Shown here: positions 40,366 to 49,509 of the stretch, one piece after another
Numbering within the stretch: the stretch's first letter is position 1
Layout of the letters: the number at the start of each line of letters is the position of its first letter
NCBI GenBank assembly: GCA_035255045.1
Contig: DATFAA010000041.1
Coordinates: forward strand, 1 to 54,808
DNA from: JAGTRP01 sp035255045
GTDB lineage: Bacteria > Pseudomonadota > Gammaproteobacteria > Burkholderiales > Rhodocyclaceae
Length of the DNA: 54,808 nucleotides
Direction: 5' to 3'
Notes under the pieces: generated by a model
The model's database searches: none
Seen by the model: the letters and a program-made list of their open reading frames with translations, nothing else
Told to the model about the DNA's origin: nothing
Translations under genes and position numbers: made by a program

Positions 40366-42239
40366 TCCTCGACGAGTACAGCCCGCGAGCTCGGACAATG
40401 GCATATTGGTCACACCGATTCCGTGCCTTTGTACGTCACCGCGCATGTCGGGTGTTGCCAATCATCGTGTGGATCGCATACACGTTATGTGGTGCATTGC
40501 TGGTCGCCAGCAACATCATCTCTCACCCGTGTGCCCTCAACGATATGGCGTGGGGAGCGACAATCGTGGTTATTACCCAGGTCGTCGCAATTCCTCCAAC
40601 CCTCGGAACGCACGCGCTTTGGCGTTGGCTCTCAGCGCGGCTTTATGTTTGGCTTGATCGCCACCCACCTACCGCAGCCAGCATCGCAGTCGGTTACCGC
40701 TTACCACCTCGGCCACATTACAACGCACCGGCGGTTATATTGGGAGAGGCGCATGTCACCCGAGATTACCAGCCGGATGGCAGCTACAACCTGGACTACC
40801 ACATAGAAGAGCAATACTCTCCGACACCAGAATGGGCCGTACTCCCGGCCTCCAGCCTTGTAACAGGGCTCCTGGTATTTGGAGCCATCGGCAGCGGCAA
40901 GACCGCCGACGTACTGCGGCCAAGCATCTTCAGGCTTTTCCACCATACGTCTCATGTAGGCGGGCTGGTAATGGATTCGAAAGCGGCCCTGGTCGAACCG
41001 CTGATGGCTGAAATGGCAGCAGCTGATCGATCCTGCGACCTTGTGGCCATTGGTCCACGCCAGCCAAAGCGCTGGAACCCGTTGCACCAACCGCATGCAA
41101 CCCCTGCGACAATTAGCGAAGCGCTGCTCACCGCCATCGAGAATATAAACGGCGCGCCCTACTCAGCGGATTCGAGATGGATACGCGTTGGAGCCGCGCA
41201 ATTGATTGAGGGAGCAATCGGCTTGCTACGGCTGCGTGCCGGGTACGTAACGGCCGCGAGCGCTTGGGAGCTGCTTTGCGTACTAGCTGAAGCGACTCAA
41301 GGTGACGACAAGCCAGGGGCAACAACTCGACGGATTATCGAGACATTGTTTCGCGGGCACACTATCAATCCTGATCAGAAGGCGCAATACGAATACTACT
41401 CACGCCTTGTTGTATCGAAATTCAGCGAGGATGAGAAATTTAGGGGCATCTACCTAAGCGAGCTTGGCACGCTGCTAGTGCCATTGATCCATCCTGACGT
41501 ACTCGGACTATTCAATGCCCCCGAGTCCGAGCTCGACATGCCGTCCTGGGCCGACGCAATCAATCGTGGGCTGGTAGTTGTCTTAGATTGCAATAGCCGC
41601 GCCACCCCGAAACTGGCCGTGATCCTCGGCATGCTGCTAAAGCTGAGCTACGAAGATGCGATGTTGGCGCGGCTCGATTGGGCCAAAGCGGGCCAGGTGG
41701 ACGGCGAGCGTTACATGGCCCTCATCATCGATGAGTACCAGGACTATGCTAGCCCCGGTGACGCTGACTATCTCGCCTTGTGTCGGGAGAGCAAATCAAT
41801 CACATGCTTCTTGACCCAAGGACACGCATCCATTGTTCAGCGTGTTGGTGAAGAGCGTACCAAAGTCATGCTGCAATCCTTACGCAATCGTCTGATCCTG
41901 ACCCAAACCCTGCCTGACTTTGCCGCCGATCTACTGGGACAAAACGACATTCAGGAAATCGACCGCAGCATTACCGAATCAGTACAAGACGCGGCTCTAC
42001 ATGCAACCGGGAGGTTCGCCGGCCAGAGTTCAGTTGCAGAGTCGTACAGCGTCAAACACGTGCGCAAACACTCTATCCCACCGGAGGCGTTGGTAAAGCT
42101 GCCGCGCGGGCAGGGAATACTGCAGGCACATGACGGGAACCGAGCACTCCCACTGCATCGCGTTTATTTGCGCCCGTACTATCAACTCGACTTGCGCCAC
42201 GCTGAAATTGTGGCGCTCCGCGAAGGCAGCCATGATTGA
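40356..42239 (+). CDS. VirD4/TraG-type coupling ATPase
   Basis: 627 aa. Two N-terminal membrane helices (about 33-57 and 66-88), then Walker A GAIGSGKTADVL (about 175-186) and Walker B ALIIDEYQDYA (about 450-460), with the TraG/TraM-recognition style C-terminal region (FLTQGHASIVQRVGEERTKVMLQSLRNRLILTQ). Such proteins deliver relaxase-DNA complexes to a type IV secretion channel at the inner membrane. No VirB-type channel genes and no clear relaxase are in the element, so it would depend on helpers or uses unrecognised partners. The next gene starts within its stop region. Confidence 0.85.
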   Translation: MGLILDEYSPRARTMAYWSHRFRAFVRHRACRVLPIIVWIAYTLCGALLVASNIISHPCALNDMAWGATIVVITQVVAIPPTLGTHALWRWLSARLYVWLDRHPPTAASIAVGYRLPPRPHYNAPAVILGEAHVTRDYQPDGSYNLDYHIEEQYSPTPEWAVLPASSLVTGLLVFGAIGSGKTADVLRPSIFRLFHHTSHVGGLVMDSKAALVEPLMAEMAAADRSCDLVAIGPRQPKRWNPLHQPHATPATISEALLTAIENINGAPYSADSRWIRVGAAQLIEGAIGLLRLRAGYVTAASAWELLCVLAEATQGDDKPGATTRRIIETLFRGHTINPDQKAQYEYYSRLVVSKFSEDEKFRGIYLSELGTLLVPLIHPDVLGLFNAPESELDMPSWADAINRGLVVVLDCNSRATPKLAVILGMLLKLSYEDAMLARLDWAKAGQVDGERYMALIIDEYQDYASPGDADYLALCRESKSITCFLTQGHASIVQRVGEERTKVMLQSLRNRLILTQTLPDFAADLLGQNDIQEIDRSITESVQDAALHATGRFAGQSSVAESYSVKHVRKHSIPPEALVKLPRGQGILQAHDGNRALPLHRVYLRPYYQLDLRHAEIVALREGSHD

Positions 42240-42414
42240 TCTTCAAGCTTTGACAAAAGGCGCCGTCCTTATAGCCATCGTAATAGCGGCAATCTGGCAC
42301 TTCTGGCTGGCCGAGCTTCTCTTGCCCATACCGGGGGATGTTTGGTCCCTCGCATTCTGGACATGGATTGGTTGGACCATCTGGCACATCGCCCTGAAGG
42401 CAACCGGTGACTGA
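42232..42414 (+). CDS. Small membrane protein coupled to the coupling ATPase
   Basis: 60 aa, starting 8 nt before the ATPase stop in another frame. Two hydrophobic helices: GAVLIAIVIAAIWHFWLAELLL and WSLAFWTWIGWTIWHIAL, Trp-rich. It may stabilise or modulate the ATPase in the membrane. Downstream, 42415-42568 contains nothing recognisable before the convergent gene. Confidence 0.6.
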   Translation: MIDLQALTKGAVLIAIVIAAIWHFWLAELLLPIPGDVWSLAFWTWIGWTIWHIALKATGD

Positions 42415-42568
42415 GGCTGGAGCACCGCGTTACCCACCGCGTCGTCAGCCTACGGTCCAGGCCGACCTACGGCCGCCGCCACCGTGGATAACGCTCCCTG
42501 TCAGCAACGATTCCATCTGAAAAGAATTGATCGCCTTCGTTGCTGGAAAAACTACTGGCAGGTCTTAC

Positions 42569-44854
42569 TTAGGAATTCCCCGGCTGCTGGGCAAGCGCGA
42601 CGGTTCCATTCTCCAGATTCACAACGAAGTCCGGGTCATCGGGATTTACGCCTAGCTCTAGGGCGCGCAGCCGGTAGGCGGCCTCACGCACACGGGCAAA
42701 GTGACCACCCAAAATCTTCTCCGGATTGCGCGAGAAGACTACTCCTCCGAGACCGCTGGACACGAAACTGCCGATGAGGAAGAGGACCTTATAGTCGTCG
42801 GGAATCACTCCCGAGGCGAGAACGGCACATCCCAGCAATACGATTACGACCCCCCAGGAGAACTCACGGTGACGCCACTCGCCACGCTGGTGGGCGTACT
42901 GGGCGCAGAGCTCCAGCTTTCCCTTGGTTTCCTGGCGGCGCGCGTCAAAGAGGCTTTGGACTTGATTGTTGAGTGCTTCGCGCGACTGTATGGCAGCGTC
43001 TCGGTCAAGCTGGTCCTGCACGCGCTCGCGCTCGACCTTGGCCAGTTTCGAGGCCAAATCCTCCTGCATGGCCTGAAGTGCCGCCACCTCTTCCTGGTGC
43101 TTCTGCGTGATGGCGTCCGTTTGAGTTTTATGCTGGGTCGTCAGTTCTGCCACACGCTCGTCAAACTGACGCCGATTCTCCTCGCCGAGTTGGCGCTCCA
43201 GTTGCTCAAGCATGGCCGTTGCGTCCTGGGTGGAGCTGATACACCCTTCACCCAAGGTGAGCTGCACCAAGTGCTGCGAGGCTCGGTCCTCGGTCATGAC
43301 CGCCCGGAATTGCGCCGCCCGAATCGGGTCGAGACCGGAGAGAAACCGGTGCATGTTCCGCATCACGTCATTATTGGGCTCTAGCGCCTTCGCGCAATTG
43401 GCGAGCAGTTGGTACTGGGTGAGTTCCTTTCCTTGACCACCGAACATGACGAACAGCAGCGATGCAAGCTGTCGGTCGGTAAACACCGGCGGCACTTCCC
43501 GGTCCGCGCGCATCTTGTGCGAAACGGTGAAACGGTCAGCCCTATCGGCCACACGGATATTGGACGTGACGAACACAACCTGCGCCTGATGGACTTTCCC
43601 CATGCTGACTCGCCTGCTACGCCGTAGGCGCATCACCGCGGCGACGGAAGCCGCATCCCGCTCGCGCGCCAAGTGGTTCTCATAGTGGCCGAGATACTCA
43701 GTCATGGCCGTTTCGTCCGCACCACTGAAAAAAGCATAGCTATCGTCGGAAGTCGGCGCCGCCACGATGCTCACATTCAGCCGGCCAATCGCATCCTCGA
43801 GGTTCTGCAGCACACTCGTCACATACTGGCGGTAGGTCGTCACACCGACCCGTCGGGCCAACGCGCCCTTGCCATGCCCTTCGTCAACGGCGCGAAGCGT
43901 GCCCTCCACGGCTGCCCGGACCTCATCAACCGAATGGCGGAACACCTGCAGTAATGCGCCCTGCTGGCACATCTGGTCGCAGAGTGTCTTAGCATACGCC
44001 GTGGAGTTCCGCTCCTCCATGTCGAGGAGCGCCATGATGAACGGACCATCCAGGACGATGCGCAATCCGTTTAGAGAAGCAGTGCCGCCTGGGCTCTGAA
44101 GGTTAAGCACCGCCTCAGCCACCATTGCGCCGGTGGCGATGCGCAAGATTAAATCGTAAAGGTCAGGCTCCGCCTGGTACATGGCCAGAATGAAGCCTGC
44201 ACACAGGATAGTGACATCGGAGAGTGCCAGCGCTTCCGGCTCGGCGACAGCAGGGACATCGGTCTGTTCCTCAACCGCCGCTTTGGTCGGCATGCGCAGG
44301 GTAGATGCTTTGGCGATTTGTGCCTTGGCCTGCGCTGTGGCGCGTCCAGGACGTAGCAGAGCGGCGTGGAAGTCCAGGGAGGTCAGTTCCCGCAGGAAGG
44401 CTTCCTCGAGCTGCGCATCATCCAGTGCCAGCTTGTGCCGGGCCAGCAGCGGTCGGGCGTAGTCCACGAAGCGCTGCAATACTCGGCGAATGTCGCCCAC
44501 GCCTACCTCATCAAACTCCTGCGGGATTTCGGCATAGGCGTAAGAAGTTACCCGCGCCGTCACTTGCGTCTTGACCAGCAGGCCCGCCTTTTCGAGCCTG
44601 GGCGCCAAGTCGTCGGCCACCCAAGGATGGATGCTGATTTGGTAGAGTTCTTCCACTCGCCGGGAGAACTCCTTGGCATCAAACGGCTGCCCCGCCAGTT
44701 CCCGCGCAATCGGCTTGACGATAGGTGCCAGACCGCTCAGCAGGTCGCCTTGCACTGGATTGGTTTGCGCAAGAAACGCATATGTAATCAATTGACGGTC
44801 TATCACAGGTGCCCTCACTCGTGACGCCAAACCCAAATCACCCATCAACAGCAT
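42569..44854 (-). CDS. Membrane-anchored coiled-coil protein with PIN-like segment, candidate defence protein
   Basis: 761 aa from the ATG at 44854 (a TTG lies at 44863, another ATG at 44845). Not a family I can name. The N-terminal 200 residues are helical. Residues about 263-440 resemble a PIN-like nuclease fold: RIVLDGPFIMALLDMEERNS (acidic first strand), LQVFRHSVDEVRAAVEGTL (second acidic residue on a helix) and, at the end, VVFVTSNIRVADRADRF. A charged coiled coil spans about 545-645, and two membrane helices follow (about 668-703: WGVVIVLLGCAVLASGVI; VLFLIGSFVSSGLGGVVF). It lies beside a restriction-modification system, so an anti-phage role is the favoured inference. Confidence 0.6.
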   Translation of the reverse strand: MLLMGDLGLASRVRAPVIDRQLITYAFLAQTNPVQGDLLSGLAPIVKPIARELAGQPFDAKEFSRRVEELYQISIHPWVADDLAPRLEKAGLLVKTQVTARVTSYAYAEIPQEFDEVGVGDIRRVLQRFVDYARPLLARHKLALDDAQLEEAFLRELTSLDFHAALLRPGRATAQAKAQIAKASTLRMPTKAAVEEQTDVPAVAEPEALALSDVTILCAGFILAMYQAEPDLYDLILRIATGAMVAEAVLNLQSPGGTASLNGLRIVLDGPFIMALLDMEERNSTAYAKTLCDQMCQQGALLQVFRHSVDEVRAAVEGTLRAVDEGHGKGALARRVGVTTYRQYVTSVLQNLEDAIGRLNVSIVAAPTSDDSYAFFSGADETAMTEYLGHYENHLARERDAASVAAVMRLRRSRRVSMGKVHQAQVVFVTSNIRVADRADRFTVSHKMRADREVPPVFTDRQLASLLFVMFGGQGKELTQYQLLANCAKALEPNNDVMRNMHRFLSGLDPIRAAQFRAVMTEDRASQHLVQLTLGEGCISSTQDATAMLEQLERQLGEENRRQFDERVAELTTQHKTQTDAITQKHQEEVAALQAMQEDLASKLAKVERERVQDQLDRDAAIQSREALNNQVQSLFDARRQETKGKLELCAQYAHQRGEWRHREFSWGVVIVLLGCAVLASGVIPDDYKVLFLIGSFVSSGLGGVVFSRNPEKILGGHFARVREAAYRLRALELGVNPDDPDFVVNLENGTVALAQQPGNS

Positions 44855-45020
44855 TCCAAGCAAATAAGCATGCTACCACGTTCCATAAATGTGGCATTAC
44901 TGACTCCTGTCGGAGGCGAACCAGACATTTATTTGCATGGATTCCGTGCACCATTAAGGTTCGCACTTGGCCGCCTACTTCCGGTCATGCCTTAACTCAT
45001 CCAAACAACCAGGAACACAC

Positions 45021-45494
45021 TTACCCCAATCGATCGCTGCGGCACCAGCGCAGCTGACCAATGGAGCGGAATTTCGCTACGGCAAGCGCACCGCGTTCAT
45101 TACGTGCCGTAGAACCTGGCACTGAAAGAGCTTGCAGTACCGCATCTCTGGGCGCTTCCACAATTTCATAAGCATCAAGGTTTTCATCCAACAGCACTAG
45201 CAGGACCGCATCGAATTCCTTCTCAACGTCGATAGAGCCAATGCGTTGCCCGGCACGGGTTCCAGGAAGGACACAACGTCCCTTGATCTGCAGCTTCCTG
45301 ATTCTCCCCTCGACGTTTTCCGTAGCGTCGTAGCCTGGGGTTCTGGCTGGGGCCAGATTGAGACCAAGCAAGCGCGCCGCTTCGTACTCGGCGACCTCCC
45401 CTGTTACTCCAAGGGGTTTACCGGTCAAGACCCTGTAGCGCCGAGCAAGGACCTTGGCTTGCTGAAGAATATCCAAGATATTGTCTTCGGGCAT
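45021..45494 (-). CDS. Small protein coupled to the restriction endonuclease
   Basis: 157 aa. Its ATG overlaps the endonuclease stop (TGATG). A pattern GEVAEYEAARLLGL, then RKLQIKGRCV and EKEFDAVLLVLLDENLDAYEI, recalls PD-(D/E)xK-like folds seen in small proteins beside restriction systems, but I cannot confirm catalytic residues. It may aid the endonuclease or be an independent nuclease-like factor. 167 bp separate it from the PIN-like gene downstream. Confidence 0.65.
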   Translation of the reverse strand: MPEDNILDILQQAKVLARRYRVLTGKPLGVTGEVAEYEAARLLGLNLAPARTPGYDATENVEGRIRKLQIKGRCVLPGTRAGQRIGSIDVEKEFDAVLLVLLDENLDAYEIVEAPRDAVLQALSVPGSTARNERGALAVAKFRSIGQLRWCRSDRLG

Positions 45495-46432
45495 CAGTGC
45501 GGCCCAAGGAAACGGTCACCGTTGAAGTGAATCATGTGCGTCGGGTCACTTGCGCACCATACCTCCGTCTCCCAGGCGAGAGAGCCGAGGAATCGGGACA
45601 TCAAAGCGCGGTCAGGAAATGCCGTAACGAACACCAACCCCGCTTTCGCGCCGGCAAAGAGATGAGTCAGTTCAGCGTACCGCTTGCCATCCATCGGTCC
45701 GACGCTGGTGACAGACTCCACCAGTACCAGCCACCCCCTGCGTTCATCATTGAAAACTACGTCAGGTAGCTTGCCGCGCCCGTGGAGCGATACGCCAAGC
45801 TCAGCGAAGCCAGCCTCATCGAAAACGATAGACTTGTTACCCGTGTCACCGACGTACAGCAGGCGCGCCCCGGGAAGGAAACGGGGTGCAAACTCCTGGA
45901 CGATATCCCGAATAAGGCGACTATGATCTCCAGGGGAAAGAAGCAACTCCCCTCCGCCTGGGACAATGCACGGAGTCATCGCCAAATCACGAGCCGCCGC
46001 ATATTGCGCTGCCAGTGTTGCGACCCTTTGAAGGTATGAAGCAAGTGCTATAGGCCATGCCCCAGTGCCATAGGTTTGAAGAAGCGCCTTCGCATCGGGC
46101 GCAATCTGATAACACCATTTAGGGGAGTTGGGCGGCCGCCCAGGCTCATCAGGGTTTTGGAGCGCTAACCCGCCGGCGACGAACTGATGCATCGTCTCCT
46201 TCCGGAAAGACTCGCGGGAGTTTTCGGCATAAGGCTTACCGTAGTCGTTCCGGCAGAAGTCCAGAATGTCCCGGATCCCGAGCAGCGGGCTTGATAGATT
46301 ACTCCATGCCCCATTTTCGCGGAGCTGAACCAGAGCCAGCAGCGACAGGGCAGAGCGCTCGTTTTGCTGCGCCCGGGGATACCCCAGGGCGGCAATTATC
46401 TCTATTGCTTCATCGATCTTGGATCTCGGCAT
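45494..46432 (-). CDS. BsuBI/PstI-family type II restriction endonuclease
   Basis: 312 aa. The N-terminal half is a helical recognition region. The C-terminal half holds the family core: RLLYVGDTGNKSIVFDEAGF, GRGKLPDVVFNDERRGWLVLVESVTSVGPMDGKRYAEL and GLVFVTAFPDRALM, with PD...E as the PD-(D/E)xK active site. Family members cut CTGCAG, so PstI-like specificity is likely but unproven. It follows its methyltransferase by 32 bp on the same strand. Confidence 0.88.
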   Translation of the reverse strand: MPRSKIDEAIEIIAALGYPRAQQNERSALSLLALVQLRENGAWSNLSSPLLGIRDILDFCRNDYGKPYAENSRESFRKETMHQFVAGGLALQNPDEPGRPPNSPKWCYQIAPDAKALLQTYGTGAWPIALASYLQRVATLAAQYAAARDLAMTPCIVPGGGELLLSPGDHSRLIRDIVQEFAPRFLPGARLLYVGDTGNKSIVFDEAGFAELGVSLHGRGKLPDVVFNDERRGWLVLVESVTSVGPMDGKRYAELTHLFAGAKAGLVFVTAFPDRALMSRFLGSLAWETEVWCASDPTHMIHFNGDRFLGPH

Positions 46433-46464
46433 GACTATGTACTAAACAGGTCAAAACCGGAACT

Positions 46465-47982
46465 CTAGCAATCACCGCACGACCCTACAAGCGCCGGGGA
46501 TAAGCCCTCAACGAGTGCATCGATCTCGCCTTGAGTTGGGAGGACATCGCCAACCTTACCCCCCCATTCCGCGAGTGTCTTAAGGTCAGGGTAACGTAAC
46601 GCCCGGAGGTCCCCCGCATTGACCTGAGTATGGCCGTTGAAGCGCCGCAGCCATTCGTCGGCCGCGGTGGAGCCCAACCACACTGCCAACCCCTTTGCTA
46701 TCTCCGGCTTAAGCCCTTTCTTGCCGGAGTGAAAGACGTTGAGATGGTTTTCGAACCCAAGCAGGTCGGCAGGATGATCAAGCTTTCCAGGGTCACACAC
46801 GGTGGGCACGATACGTCGCTTTTCCTCCTTGGAGGACATGCGCCGTACGAGGACATACCAGCCGGACGGCAGAAGCCACTTCCTGGTTTCCTCATTCTCC
46901 CGGATGAAATTCGGCTTCTTAGCCCCAGGCTTCGGGTGGGCACAAAATCCACTTTCGGCATGCCAAGCGTAAACCAGCGGAACCGCCCCCTGCTCGGCGC
47001 CGTCGTCCGTCATGTGTGCTTTCAGTCGAAAATCGACCACTGGCCCGGTTGCTACCGCGAGTCCAAGGTCTTCGAGGGAATTCGTAAAACGCGCTGCTCG
47101 GTCAGCGTGCGTCCCATCCTCATCCGCAACCAGGTGGAAGATCGATTCGACATCGCCCGGCAGTACGAACTCATCGAACGGCACATCGCGTTCCCGAACG
47201 TCACCGAATGTGGCGTCAGAACTCGTAGAGACAGTCACTGATCCCTGCTGCCCCCCCTTCTTCAGGTGAAATATCACATTCTCCTGCAGCACCTCGTCGC
47301 CTTTGAAGGCGTGCGTCCTGCTCTCGAACACGTGAAACCGCTTCACGGCGCACGTTTCCAGCATTAGACGCCGAAACGGTTTGAAGTAGGTGCCGTTGCA
47401 GAAGCTGCGCGGTGTAATAGCAACAATCTCTCCGCCTTCTTCAAGTAACAAGATCGCTAAAGCGACAAAGGCGGAGTAGTAGTTTGCAGTCTCGATCCCG
47501 GCGGCCTTCAGGGCTTTCCGATGGTCCGAGACGGTCCTGAGCTTCTTGTATGGTGGATTCAGGATGGCGTGAGTAAAACGATGGGGGAATTGCCCTTCGA
47601 CCTCGGCGGAAGCCTCGATCACGAAATCCCATGGCTGAACACCCGCTCGTACCGCGATGGGCGAAGACGCCCTTATCTCGGCAAGAGTTTCACTGAGCGG
47701 CACCTCCAAGGCCGGGTCTATTTCCCAAGCCTCAATGTCTAACGAAGAAGCACCATCAGCGCATGCCCGTACAGCAAATGCCGCGGCCAGCGATCCTACT
47801 CCTGCACCGGGATCAAGCAGATGCACATTCTTACCGGCCAGGGGTTCGAACATGCCCGCCATAAAGCTGGCAATCGTCCACGGCGTGAAGTACTGCCCTA
47901 GGTCGGATTTCTTCGCCGGTGGTGTTGCGGTGGCAATCGATTCCCTGCGGGCCTCAAGGGTAATGGTCTGGTCGTGTTCCAT
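46465..47982 (-). CDS. N6-adenine DNA methyltransferase of the PstI/BsuBI-like system
   Basis: 505 aa. GQYFTPWTIASFMAGMF and LLDPGAGVGSLAAAF (SAM-binding, about 57-63), then catalytic NPPY at 142-145. A C-terminal target-recognition region follows (NFIRENEETRKWLLPSGWYVLVRRMSSKEEKRRI). This is a gamma-type adenine methyltransferase as found with BsuBI/PstI-type endonucleases, protecting host DNA. CTGCAG occurs several times within the element itself (for example near 42118, 43790 and 45290), so self-protection would be needed. It starts 15 nt after the integrase stop on the same strand. Confidence 0.9.
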   Translation of the reverse strand: MEHDQTITLEARRESIATATPPAKKSDLGQYFTPWTIASFMAGMFEPLAGKNVHLLDPGAGVGSLAAAFAVRACADGASSLDIEAWEIDPALEVPLSETLAEIRASSPIAVRAGVQPWDFVIEASAEVEGQFPHRFTHAILNPPYKKLRTVSDHRKALKAAGIETANYYSAFVALAILLLEEGGEIVAITPRSFCNGTYFKPFRRLMLETCAVKRFHVFESRTHAFKGDEVLQENVIFHLKKGGQQGSVTVSTSSDATFGDVRERDVPFDEFVLPGDVESIFHLVADEDGTHADRAARFTNSLEDLGLAVATGPVVDFRLKAHMTDDGAEQGAVPLVYAWHAESGFCAHPKPGAKKPNFIRENEETRKWLLPSGWYVLVRRMSSKEEKRRIVPTVCDPGKLDHPADLLGFENHLNVFHSGKKGLKPEIAKGLAVWLGSTAADEWLRRFNGHTQVNAGDLRALRYPDLKTLAEWGGKVGDVLPTQGEIDALVEGLSPALVGSCGDC

Positions 47983-47997
47983 GGTGCGCGATATTAC

Positions 47998-49356
47998 CTA
48001 GTGCTCAGTTTCCACGCCAAGGTTGTTATGGTCACCAATGGAAGCGGCTGCTACCGTAGCCGATTCACTAGCTGCGGCCAGTTCAAGCTGCTCCACGTTG
48101 TCTGCCCAAGCCTGCCACAGCTGAACCAGCTGGCGCTTGTACAGCGCCCGGTTGTATGCCGCGCGTACGGGGTCCTTCTCTTGATGAGCTAGAGCGGTTT
48201 CAATTACATCTGGCTCGGCCACATGCTCTTCATTAGCCCAGGTTGAAGCAGTGGCCCGAAAACCATGCACGTCGGCCACATTCTTCCAACCATGCCTCTT
48301 CATGCACCCATTCAGAGTCATCCTCCCCATGTGGCCGCGCCCGCCCCTGGCGTTAGGAAACAGGTATTCGTTCTTGTCGGGAGGGCTGATAGCGGCCACC
48401 TCCTTGATCACGCTCACCGCCTGTGCAGATAGCCAAACGGCGTGCTCAATTCGCCCCTTCATACGCTCGGCCGGGATGCGCCAGACACGTTCTTCCACAT
48501 CAATATCGCACCAACGAGCTCCGACGACATTCGCGGTACGAAGCCACGTTAGTATCAGAAGACGCAACGCTAGCTTGGTCGGAAGCTCGGCCTTATCGGA
48601 GACAGCCAACTGATGAAGGAGCTTGCCTACGCGGCGGACGGGCAGCGCTTTCCTGGGTGTCGCCTTTCTATTTTGTGCATTCAGCAGGACCTTCGAATTC
48701 GGGACGGGGTTGCCGACGACAATTTCACGATCCGTAGCGTAGTCGAATATCTGTCTTAGGTACCCGCGGCAACGCTCACCGGTAACCACCACCTTCGCAT
48801 CGATCGTGGTGAGAAGCTCAACCAGCGATTTACGGGTTACCGCAGTGATTGGCACATCGCCTATGACCGGTAAAACGTGCCGTGCCAGCATTTCTCGCCG
48901 GTCTTTCACGGTCTGCGGGGCCAGACTCTTAGTGGTAGCGCCCTGCCACTCCTCGCAGACTGTACGGAAGGTTGCAGCCCTTGCTGCGGCCGCTGCTTCG
49001 TCAGCCGCCTTGATCTCGGCATCAACGTACGTCTTGGGATGAATGTTGCGTTCAACAAGCCATCTCGCCGCGCGGTGCATGGTGCGCGCATCAGTCAGGC
49101 TAATCTGAGGATAGGAACCGATCGTGAAGACCCGCTCCTTTCCGGCAATCCGGTACCTGTAGTGCCAGACCCTTTTCCCGGTGACAGGGATATAAAGCGT
49201 CAAACCACCGCCGTCGGCGATTTTTGCCGGCTTCCCATCGGGCTTTGCAGCCTTGACCTTTGTATCGCTGAGCCCTCGGGCGAAGCCGTCTGAATGGGGA
49301 AGCTTGTTGGCTGCGGCAAGCGCTGCCAGAACGGACCACGCCGAAGAGGAAGACAT
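47998..49356 (-). CDS. int: P4-type tyrosine integrase
   Basis: 452 aa from the ATG at 49356. An arm-binding domain (GLSDTKVKAAKPDGKPAKIADGGGL, then YRIAGKERVFTIGSYPQISLTDAR) is followed by a core-binding region and a catalytic domain: first Arg in LTWLRTANVVGARW, HGFRATAS with His364 and Arg367, and Tyr401 in AAYNRALY. The N-terminal 25 residues before GLSDTK are unusual, and neither 49356 nor an ATG at 49401 has a good ribosome binding site. It is adjacent to attR, co-directional with fliE, and should catalyse site-specific integration into and excision from the fliE 3' end. Confidence 0.93.
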   Translation of the reverse strand: MSSSSAWSVLAALAAANKLPHSDGFARGLSDTKVKAAKPDGKPAKIADGGGLTLYIPVTGKRVWHYRYRIAGKERVFTIGSYPQISLTDARTMHRAARWLVERNIHPKTYVDAEIKAADEAAAAARAATFRTVCEEWQGATTKSLAPQTVKDRREMLARHVLPVIGDVPITAVTRKSLVELLTTIDAKVVVTGERCRGYLRQIFDYATDREIVVGNPVPNSKVLLNAQNRKATPRKALPVRRVGKLLHQLAVSDKAELPTKLALRLLILTWLRTANVVGARWCDIDVEERVWRIPAERMKGRIEHAVWLSAQAVSVIKEVAAISPPDKNEYLFPNARGGRGHMGRMTLNGCMKRHGWKNVADVHGFRATASTWANEEHVAEPDVIETALAHQEKDPVRAAYNRALYKRQLVQLWQAWADNVEQLELAAASESATVAAASIGDHNNLGVETEH

Positions 49357-49378
49357 TATGCGGAAGGGGAAGGCGGAA

Positions 49379-49400
49379 ATTACCCGCAACTTTACCCACA
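49379..49400 (+). repeat. Right integrase arm-type sites
   Basis: ATTACCCGCA (49379-49388) and TTTACCCACA (49391-49400), the same motif as at 33483-33504, just upstream of the integrase start. When the element is circular the two pairs would flank attP. Confidence 0.6.
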
Positions 49401-49509
49401 ACCACCCCGGATTTCAATGGACTTTGCCAGACACTCCGGGAACCAACAAAATCACAATCTGTTGATTATTGGGCGTTTTTATCGGACACCCAGACGCCGC
49501 AAGACATCC

